64,000 nucleotides of DNA from Streptomyces sp. NRRL S-340 (GTDB lineage: Bacteria; Actinomycetota; Actinomycetes; Streptomycetales; Streptomycetaceae). Under the pieces are notes generated by a model, which saw only the letters and a program-made list of their open reading frames with translations, had not been told where the DNA came from and did not search any database. The DNA lies in contig NZ_JOIY01000023.1 in the NCBI RefSeq assembly GCF_000720185.1, forward strand, positions 1 through 64,000, read 5' to 3'. The position numbers and the translations under genes are program-made. Of the stretch, positions 58,304 through 64,000 are shown piece after piece (within the stretch, counting starts at the first letter, position 1; each line of letters starts with the position of its first letter).

Positions 58304-59257
58304 ATGGACTTCCCCGCCCGCATCGACGTCCACCACCACATCGTCCCGCCGGTCTGGGCCGAGACTCTGGCCGCCCGCGGCATGGACTCCGGCGGCTGGG
58401 CCATCCCCGCCTGGAGCCCGCGGAGCGCGATCGCCATGATGGACCAGCAGGGCATCGCCACCGGCGTCATGTCCGTCACCGCGCCCGGCGTCCACCTCGG
58501 CGACGACACGGCCGCCCGCGACCTGGCCCGCGCCGTCAACGAGTACGGCGCCGAGGTCGTCAAGGACAACCCCGACCGCTTCGGCCACTTCGCCAGTATC
58601 CCGCTGCCCGACGTCGACGCCGCCGTCGCCGAGGCCGCGCACGCCCTCGACGTCCTGGGCGCCGACGGTGTGGTCCTGATGTCCAACGCCCACGGCAAGT
58701 ACCTCGGCGACCCGGCCTTCGAGCCCCTGTGGGACGAACTCGACCGCCGCTCCGCGAACGTCTTCGTCCACCCCGCGCAGCCCCCGATGACGCTGCTGCC
58801 CGGCACCCCCGCCCCGCTCGCGGACTACGTCTTCGACACCACCCGCACTGCCCTGAACATGGTGCTGAACGGCGTCATGGACCGGTACCGCAACATGCGG
58901 GTGATCCTCTCCCACGGCGGCGGATTCCTGCCGTATGCCGCCTACCGCTTCTCCGGCCTGACCTCCACCGTCGTCGACCGGAACCGCAAGGCGGAAGACG
59001 TCCTGCGCGACCTGAAGCGGTTCTACTTCGACACCGCCCTGTCCGCGAGCCCCTCCGCCCTGCCGGCCCTGCTCGCCTTCGCCGAGCCGGGTCACCTCCT
59101 GTACGGCAGCGACTGGCCCTTCGCCCCGCAGGAGGCCGGCTCCTACTACAACCGCTTCCTGGAGACCTACCCCGGCTTCGCCCCCGGCCAGGCCGAGGCC
59201 ATCGACCGCGGCAACGCCGGGGCGCTCTTCCCCCGCCTCGCCCGCCGGCGGGCGTAG
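58304..59257 (+). CDS. Amidohydrolase 2 (ACMSD-like decarboxylase family)
   Basis: 317 residues, TTAGGAGG 7 bp before the ATG. RIDVHHHIVPPVWA is the HxH metal motif; VFVHPAQPP provides the next His, VILSHGGGFLPYAAYRF another, and LLYGSDWPFAP the Asp. This is the metal-dependent ACMSD/6-methylsalicylate/gamma-resorcylate decarboxylase family. Non-oxidative decarboxylation of an aromatic or ring-cleavage acid is likely. Controlled by the divergent MarR gene through paired operators. Confidence 0.85.
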   Translation: MDFPARIDVHHHIVPPVWAETLAARGMDSGGWAIPAWSPRSAIAMMDQQGIATGVMSVTAPGVHLGDDTAARDLARAVNEYGAEVVKDNPDRFGHFASIPLPDVDAAVAEAAHALDVLGADGVVLMSNAHGKYLGDPAFEPLWDELDRRSANVFVHPAQPPMTLLPGTPAPLADYVFDTTRTALNMVLNGVMDRYRNMRVILSHGGGFLPYAAYRFSGLTSTVVDRNRKAEDVLRDLKRFYFDTALSASPSALPALLAFAEPGHLLYGSDWPFAPQEAGSYYNRFLETYPGFAPGQAEAIDRGNAGALFPRLARRRA

Positions 59258-59378
59258 GCGGGCCCGCATGCCGACGTCAGCGCAGTGCCGGGATGCCCCG
59301 CGTCAGCGGTGCGGGGCATCGGCGCGTGGCCAGGGGCGGGCGTGGAATCGGAAGGCGGAAGCGCGGTTGCCGACCGGA

Positions 59379-60104
59379 TCACTCCGGTGCGGTCAGGCAC
59401 TCGGCGAGCAGGTCGACGACGTCGTGCCAGACCCGCTGCGCGTGCCGTGGGTGGTGGCCGACGCCGGGGACCACGGGGTGGTCGACCGGCGGGTGGTGGA
59501 AGGCGTGCAGGGCGCCGCCGTAGACCACGAGGCGCCAGTCGACGCCCGCGGCCTGCATCTCGGCGGTGAACGCGTCCCGTTGCGCGGGCGGCATGATCGG
59601 GTCTTCCGAGCCGACCCCGGCCCACACCGGGCAGCGGATGCGCGCCGCCTCGCCCGGCCGGCCCGTGGTCAACGCGTTGACCGTCCCGATCGCGCGCAGG
59701 CCGACGCCGTCGCGCCCGAGTTCCAGCGCGATGGCGCCCCCGGTGCCGTAGCCGACGGCGGCGATCCGGTCCGGGTCGGTCCGTGGCTCGGCGCGGAGCA
59801 CGTCGAGCGCCGCGTGGCCGATGCCTCGCATCCGGTCGGGGTCGGCGAGCAGCGGCATGCAACGGGCCAGCATCTCCTGGGGGTCGGCCACATAGCGTCC
59901 GCCGTGAAGGTCGAAGGCCAGCGCCACGTATCCCAGCTCGGCGAGAGCGTCGGCCCGGCGGCGCTCGACGTCGCTGAGCCCCATGCCCTCTGGCCCGATC
60001 AGCACCGCCGGCCGGCGATCGACTCCGGCCGGGAGTGCGAGGTGCCCGATCATCGTCAGGCCGTCGGCCGGGTACTCGACCGTGCGCGTCGTAACCGTCG
60101 TCAT
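59379..60104 (-). CDS. Dienelactone hydrolase-like protein lacking the nucleophile
   Basis: 241 residues. VEYPADGLTMIGHLALPAG, AVLIGPEGMGLSDVERRRADALAELGYVALAFDLHGG and HAFHHP follow the dienelactone hydrolase family. The nucleophile elbow, normally G-x-C-x-G-G, reads VGYGTGGAIALE, so the catalytic Cys/Ser is Gly. The Asp (GSEDPIMP) and His (LHAFHHP) positions remain. It may be a non-catalytic relative. It lies 286 bp downstream of the nitrilase-family gene on the same strand. Confidence 0.75.
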   Translation of the reverse strand: MTTVTTRTVEYPADGLTMIGHLALPAGVDRRPAVLIGPEGMGLSDVERRRADALAELGYVALAFDLHGGRYVADPQEMLARCMPLLADPDRMRGIGHAALDVLRAEPRTDPDRIAAVGYGTGGAIALELGRDGVGLRAIGTVNALTTGRPGEAARIRCPVWAGVGSEDPIMPPAQRDAFTAEMQAAGVDWRLVVYGGALHAFHHPPVDHPVVPGVGHHPRHAQRVWHDVVDLLAECLTAPE

Positions 60105-60390
60105 GCGACTGGACTGTAGTGATCGTCGCGTCCGGTCGGGCCGCTGTTCTGCCGTTGGCAGAGCGGCGCGGGTGTCGGTTCGGCGGCCCACACCTGCGAA
60201 CGGCCCGGCGAGACCGCCAGGGCCCGTGCGCCCGGCCGTCTGCTCGTCCGGTCCGACAGGAGGGCGGCAGGGCGGCACCCCCGCCGATGCCGCCGCTCTG
60301 CCGGACACCCCCGTGCTCGTGGTCCCCACTTCTCCTCTCGTCACCGCCCCCACACCCGGTGTGCCGCCGACGCCGTAGCCGGCGTCGGCG
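60105..60390. other. Spacer between two catabolic genes
   Basis: No gene recognised. It follows the nitrilase-family gene stop and precedes the dienelactone hydrolase-like gene; a promoter for the latter is expected here, but no convincing boxes were found. Confidence 0.4.
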
Positions 60391-61200
60391 TCAGGCCGGG
60401 GCGGGAGCCGTGAGCCGTACGCGGTTGGCCAGGACCGGGAGGGCCTGCCTGGCCGGTTCCAGCGTGGACAGGTCCAGGTCCTCGACCAGCAGTCCGGGTT
60501 CCCGGTCGAGGGCGCCGACGAGGGTGCCGTCGGGAGCGACCAGACGGCTGTGTCCCACGCCGAGGGGGCCGGGCCCCGAGGGGCTGCCGACGCCGGCGGG
60601 GTCGGCCTGCCCGCAGGCGGCGACGAAGCAGGTGGAATCCAGCGCACGGGCGGTCGTCAGGAGCCGCCAGGCCTCGGGCTTCCCCGGCCCGTCACCCCAG
60701 GACGCGGAGACGACCACGACCTGCGCGCCCGCCTCGGCGAGCGCGACGAACTGCTCGGGGAAGCGCACGTCGTAGCAGGTGGCGAACCCGAACCGCACTC
60801 CTCCGATGTCGCGCACGAGCAGGTCGGTGCCGGCTTGGACGGTGTCGGACTCGCGGTAGCCGAAGGCGTCGTACAGGTGGATCTTGTCGTACCCGTCGGT
60901 GGTGACTCCGTCGGTGACCAGAAGGGTGTTGCGCGTGCGTCCGTCGGGGGCCGGCGTGAACATCCCGGCCACGATCGTCACCTTGTGGGCGGCCGCGAGG
61001 GACGCGACCTGACGGGCCCAGGGTCCGTCCAGCGGCTCGGCCGCGTCGGCGACCGAGCCGGAGAAGGCGCACATGGCGGCCTCGGGGAAGACGACGACGT
61101 CGGCGCCCCGGCCGGAGGCCCGGGCGGTCAGGCCGGTGATGGCGCGCAGGTTCTCCTGCGGGTCGGTGGTGCTGAGCATCTGGGCCAGGGCGATACGCAC
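60391..61200 (-). CDS. Carbon-nitrogen hydrolase (nitrilase superfamily)
   Basis: 269 residues from GTG with AGGAGG 4-5 bp before. The catalytic triad is visible: Glu in VVVFPEAAMCAF, Lys in YDKIHLYDAFGYRESD, Cys in FATCYDVRFPEQF. The FPE-K-C order and CYDVRFPE are typical of omega-amidase/aliphatic amidase-like branches (deaminated glutathione amidase, carbamoylases). It hydrolyses an amide to acid and ammonia. In this catabolic group it may remove an amide during degradation of an N-containing aromatic. Confidence 0.85.
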   Translation of the reverse strand: MRIALAQMLSTTDPQENLRAITGLTARASGRGADVVVFPEAAMCAFSGSVADAAEPLDGPWARQVASLAAAHKVTIVAGMFTPAPDGRTRNTLLVTDGVTTDGYDKIHLYDAFGYRESDTVQAGTDLLVRDIGGVRFGFATCYDVRFPEQFVALAEAGAQVVVVSASWGDGPGKPEAWRLLTTARALDSTCFVAACGQADPAGVGSPSGPGPLGVGHSRLVAPDGTLVGALDREPGLLVEDLDLSTLEPARQALPVLANRVRLTAPAPA

Positions 61201-61281
61201 GGATCCTCCTGTGACGATGGGCGGCGATGGACGGTGGTCTGGTCGCGCCGATGCCCGTGTGCTCCCGGCCGCAGGGGCGCT

Positions 61282-61962
61282 CTACTGGGCGAGAAGGGTG
61301 ACCAGGGTGGTGTTCAGGTGCCGGTCGATGGCGGTCGCCGCGGCCTCGGCGTCCCCCTCTTCGAGGGCCCGCATGATCAGGGCGTGCTCGGCGCAGACCT
61401 CCTGCCAGCGGGATTCACGTTCCTGGACGGCGAGGAGTCCGGCACGTGTCTGGCGGTCGCGCAGGCTGGTGTAGGTGCGGGTGGCCAGGCGGTTGCCGGC
61501 GAGGGCGACCAGTGCCTGGTGGAATTCCCGGTCGGTGGCGATGAATTCCCGGGCGTCCCGCGGCGTGTGCGGGGTGGTGTCGGCGAGTTCCTGCTGGTGG
61601 GCCAGGTGTTGGCGAAGTCCGGTGAGGTCGGCTCCGGGGAGGGACGTGATCTTCTGCGCGGCGTGCTTCTCGAGCACTCCGCGGATCTCGAACAGTTCGG
61701 TCAGTTCGCGGGAGGTCATGGCGGGGACGAACACGCCTCGTTTGGGCATGAGCCGCACCAGGTCCTCGGAGGCGAGGACGACCAGGGCCTCGCGGACCGG
61801 GGTCCGCGAGACGCCGACGGTGTCGGCGATGGCCTGCTCGCTGAGAAAGGTGTCCTGGACGTCGGGGTCCGTCAGGACGTTCTCGCGCAGGTACGCGAGA
61901 ACCTTGTCCCGGGTGGAGAGAGCCTGCCCGGCCCGGGTGTCCGCAGTGTCCGCCTGGTTCAT
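61282..61962 (-). CDS. GntR family regulator (FCD/VanR type)
   Basis: 226 residues. Winged helix: STRDKVLAYLRENVLTDPDVQDTFLSEQAIADTVGVSRTPVREALVVLASEDLVRLMPKRGVFV. FCD ligand domain about 90-220: LFEIRGVLEKHAAQ, ATDREFHQALVALAGNR and EHALIMRALEEGDAEAAATAIDRHL with metal-binding Asp/His residues. A -10 box TACGAT ends 6 bp before the ATG, implying a leaderless transcript. It stands between the HpaB-cupin-reductase operon and the nitrilase gene and probably controls them in response to a carboxylic acid. Confidence 0.9.
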   Translation of the reverse strand: MNQADTADTRAGQALSTRDKVLAYLRENVLTDPDVQDTFLSEQAIADTVGVSRTPVREALVVLASEDLVRLMPKRGVFVPAMTSRELTELFEIRGVLEKHAAQKITSLPGADLTGLRQHLAHQQELADTTPHTPRDAREFIATDREFHQALVALAGNRLATRTYTSLRDRQTRAGLLAVQERESRWQEVCAEHALIMRALEEGDAEAAATAIDRHLNTTLVTLLAQ

Positions 61963-61979
61963 GTGCGCATCGTATGCAC
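61963..61979 (-). promoter_or_regulatory. -10 element and weak dyad at the gntR start
   Basis: Minus strand: TACGAT (61974-61969), six bases, then the start codon. The surrounding GTGCATACGATGCGCAC is an imperfect palindrome (GTGC/GCAC ends) and may be the FCD regulator's own operator. Confidence 0.35.
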
Positions 61980-62040
61980 TCCGTGGACGTCCGCCGGACG
62001 GGGCTGCCCGCAGGGCCCGGGCAGCCCCGTCGTGGCGCGG

Positions 62041-62568
62041 TCAGAAGGTCCAGGGCATCGGGTCGTGCCCGAAGCCGAAGAACTCCCCGAAGTGTCCGGC
62101 GTCGAAGGCCAGGGCGGCTCCCTGGCGGTCCCAGGCGCCGGTGACCTCTCCGAAGATGACCCGGTGGTCACCGACCGTGATCGCCTGGTGGACGGTGCAC
62201 TCCGCCTGGGCCAGGGAGTCCTTGATCAGGCGGATCCCGTTGCCGGTCACGTCGAAGTGGCCGCCGGCGAAGTGGTCCCGGCCGGGCCGTGAGAAGACCC
62301 GGGCCACCTGCTCCTGCCGGGCGGACAGGATCGAGACGCCGAAGGTGCCGCAGGACTCGATGGCGTCGCCGGTCCGGGACCCGTGGTTCAGGGAGACCAT
62401 CAGGATCGGCGGCTCCAGGCTGATGGACGTCAGGGAGTTGACGGTCATGCCCTGCGGGGTGCCGTCCTCCAGGGTGGTGACCACGGCGACGCCGGTGACG
62501 AAGTGCCCCATGGTGCGGCGCATCGCCAGTTTGTCGGGTACCCGCAGGCGTTGGGTCAGCGCGCTCAC
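62041..62568 (-). CDS. Flavin reductase (HpaC-like)
   Basis: 175 residues. AMRRTMGHFVTGVAVVTTLEDGTPQGMTVNSLTSISLEPPILMVSLNHGSRT and FGVSILSARQEQVARVFS are the flavin-reductase-like FMN/FAD-binding signatures; CTVHQAITVGDHRVIFGEVTG closes the domain. It provides FADH2 to the HpaB-type monooxygenase two genes upstream. Overlaps the cupin gene by 4 bp, so all three are one operon. Confidence 0.9.
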   Translation of the reverse strand: MSALTQRLRVPDKLAMRRTMGHFVTGVAVVTTLEDGTPQGMTVNSLTSISLEPPILMVSLNHGSRTGDAIESCGTFGVSILSARQEQVARVFSRPGRDHFAGGHFDVTGNGIRLIKDSLAQAECTVHQAITVGDHRVIFGEVTGAWDRQGAALAFDAGHFGEFFGFGHDPMPWTF

Positions 62569-62918
62569 GCGTCCTCCTTGCGCATGTAGCGCACCTCGAA
62601 CATGCGGGCGCCGGTCTCGGACTTCCAGGGGCCGTGCCTCATGCCGGGCGGGCGCACCGCGTAGCAGGGTGCGGTGAACGTCCGGCCGAGCTCCAGGTCG
62701 GTGAAGGAGCCCTCGAAGATGAACACCTCCTCCCAGGAGTCGTGCACCTGGACGCCGTTGGCGGAGGTGTCGGTGCCCGGTTCGAACTTGAGGATGCGCG
62801 TGACGACGTCGTGCTCGGGGTCCTCGGCCAGGACGGCCATGGTCAGTCCGGGGGCGTTGCCGGGGGCCGGGACGTAGGTGACGTCCTCGATGCCGGTGAA
62901 CTCGATCTCGGGCTTCAT
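62565..62918 (-). CDS. Cupin domain protein
   Basis: 117 residues, one cupin barrel: GVQVHDSWEEVFIFEGSFTDLELG (first motif, with His and Glu ligands) and PPGMRHGPWKSETGARMFEVRY (second motif His). Similar cupins in catabolic operons are dioxygenases, isomerases or cofactors. It lies between the monooxygenase and reductase genes with 4-bp overlaps on both sides, suggesting it acts on the monooxygenase product. Confidence 0.85.
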   Translation of the reverse strand: MKPEIEFTGIEDVTYVPAPGNAPGLTMAVLAEDPEHDVVTRILKFEPGTDTSANGVQVHDSWEEVFIFEGSFTDLELGRTFTAPCYAVRPPGMRHGPWKSETGARMFEVRYMRKEDA

Positions 62919-64000
62919 GCGGAGACCTCCTGGGTGTCGGTGGGGGCGGGGGCGGTGGTGACGTCCGGGCCGGGGACGGAGGCGAGGAAGGCGTCCAGCT
63001 CCGGCAGCAGGGACTCGTAGCCGAAGTTGTCGAAGGCGTAGACGCCCTTCACCAGGAACGGGGCGCCGGCGTAGAACATCTCGTACTGCTGGTGGCGGCC
63101 GCCGAACTCGGTGCCGATGATGTCCCAGGCCAGCTTGAAGAGCTTGACGCGCTCGGTGGTCTCCACGCCCGGGGACTTGACGTAGCGGGCGAGGTCGCCG
63201 CGGGTCAGGTCGCTCTCGAGGTCGCGCACGGTGGCGGGCAGTTGCAGAACGCCGCCGCCGACCAGGTCGCGCAGGATCGCGATCACGCGCGGGTACATCT
63301 CGGACTGCAGGCCCATGGAGCCGTACAGGGCGCGGGCGCCCGGGATCATCAGGCCGGACTCGTCGGGCTCGGCGGTGTACTCGGCGGCCAGGACGGCGGA
63401 CTCGATCAGGGAGACCAGGGAGGCGATCTCACCGAGCTTCTCGCGCACGCCGGGGATGCGGTCGGTGCCGTTGACCTGGGTGACGCGCCGGGCGACGGAA
63501 GCGATGAACTTCAGCTTGGCGGTGAAGCGGATCTGGGCCTGCCAGTTGCCCAGGGCGTGGGCGCCCGTGCCGAAGAACTGCCGGCGCACGGTGTCGGTGT
63601 CCCGGCAGGCGAACACGCGCTCCCAGGGGATGAGGACGTCGTCGAACACCACCAGGGCGTCGGGCTCGTCGAAGCGGGTGGTCAGCGGGTAGTCGAACTC
63701 GCTGGACGCCTGCGGGGCGTAGGGGCGGCGGTGGTAGAGCTTGAGGCCCTCGGCGGCGGCCGGCACCGCGAAACTGACCGCGAAGTCGACGTCGTCCGGG
63801 CCCAGCGGCTTGATACAGGACACGAAGATCTCGTCGGCGACGGCCGCGCCCGTGGCCAGCATCTGCGAGCCGCGCACGACGATGCCGTCCTCGCGCTCCT
63901 CGACGACGCCGACCTGGATGAACTCCTCGCCCCATCCGGAGGCGGTGGTGGCCCGGGAGTACTGCGGCGGGATGATCGCGTAGGCCAGGTACAGGTTCTC
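62915..64000 (-). CDS. HpaB-type FADH2-dependent monooxygenase (partial)
   Basis: 361 C-terminal residues; the N-terminus lies beyond the window. ENLYLAYAIIPPQYSR, DGIVVRGSQMLATGAAVADEIFVSC, VFDDVLIPWERVFACRD and GARALYGSMGLQSEMYP match 4-hydroxyphenylacetate 3-monooxygenase/pyoverdin chromophore-type hydroxylases (acyl-CoA dehydrogenase-like fold). It hydroxylates a phenol or N-heteroaromatic using FADH2 from the reductase downstream. The substrate cannot be fixed from sequence; an amide-bearing or pyridine/pyrrole compound would fit the nitrilase-family and decarboxylase-like neighbours. Confidence 0.85.
   Translation of the reverse strand, partial: ENLYLAYAIIPPQYSRATTASGWGEEFIQVGVVEEREDGIVVRGSQMLATGAAVADEIFVSCIKPLGPDDVDFAVSFAVPAAAEGLKLYHRRPYAPQASSEFDYPLTTRFDEPDALVVFDDVLIPWERVFACRDTDTVRRQFFGTGAHALGNWQAQIRFTAKLKFIASVARRVTQVNGTDRIPGVREKLGEIASLVSLIESAVLAAEYTAEPDESGLMIPGARALYGSMGLQSEMYPRVIAILRDLVGGGVLQLPATVRDLESDLTRGDLARYVKSPGVETTERVKLFKLAWDIIGTEFGGRHQQYEMFYAGAPFLVKGVYAFDNFGYESLLPELDAFLASVPGPDVTTAPAPTDTQEVSA

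Overview
The window is chromosomal DNA from a high-GC actinomycete, almost certainly a Streptomyces. The DNA is GC-rich throughout and nearly all codons of real genes end in G or C. GTG and TTG starts are common, adjacent genes often overlap by 4 bp (ATGA or GTGA), and typical Streptomyces families are present (DUF6233, DUF6817, CGNR regulators, SpoIIE-type PP2C phosphatases with a STAS partner, PhoP-type direct repeats). I see no rRNA, tRNA, CRISPR array, plasmid origin or intact insertion sequence.

Layout. 1-6 kb: end of a YceI gene, a YcxB-like membrane protein, an ASCH protein, a coupled pair with an M48 membrane protease, and a divergent VOC/TetR pair. 6.5-10.4 kb: a reactive-sulfur (persulfide) detoxification cluster: metallo-beta-lactamase/rhodanese fusion, two more rhodaneses, a TauE/SafE permease and a CsoR/CstR-type repressor, with three ATACCC/GGGTAT palindromes. 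10.6-14.0 kb: a small terpenoid locus of two cis-prenyltransferase-family genes around a divergent squalene/phytoene-synthase-family gene. 14.2-16.2 kb: an oxidoreductase and a divergent TetR.

16.5-37 kb is the most interesting part and reads as a phytate / inositol-phosphate island: an inositol-dehydrogenase-like gene divergent from a GntR/HutC regulator, a PiT phosphate permease with its DUF47 partner, a secreted beta-propeller phytase with an upstream PHO box, an AfuABC/FbpABC-type importer, then two HAD phosphatases, an inositol-monophosphatase-family enzyme, a Cof-type HAD phosphatase, a PhnP-like metallo-hydrolase and an MgtC protein, followed by inositol catabolism genes (iolE, iolC, an aldolase, mmsA). 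A TGT-N2-KGACA motif recurs before three of these transcription units. Within the catabolic operon iolB and most of iolD have been deleted, leaving an iolB'-'iolD scar, so this copy cannot complete inositol catabolism. I infer that the intact part now serves mainly phosphate scavenging, unless other iol genes exist elsewhere.

37-53 kb: mixed accessory genes (DUF6817, SRPBCC, CGNR regulator with a divergent UlaG-like hydrolase, LLM flavin oxidoreductase, FMN reductase, MFS exporter, a lipoprotein, a Tat-exported hydrolase, an aldo/keto reductase, a PP2C/STAS signalling pair, a frameshifted DUF6233 gene), with IS5-type transposase remnants at 37.2 and 46 kb. A ~184-bp element with terminal inverted repeats occurs at 14.0 and 52.1 kb in opposite orientation. 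52-64 kb: a pyruvate-oxidase-like enzyme divergent from a PAS-GAF-PP2C phosphatase, a MarR regulator divergent from an ACMSD-like amidohydrolase, then a minus-strand aromatic-catabolism group (HpaB-type monooxygenase running off the edge, cupin, flavin reductase, GntR/FCD regulator, nitrilase-family amidohydrolase, dienelactone-hydrolase-like protein).
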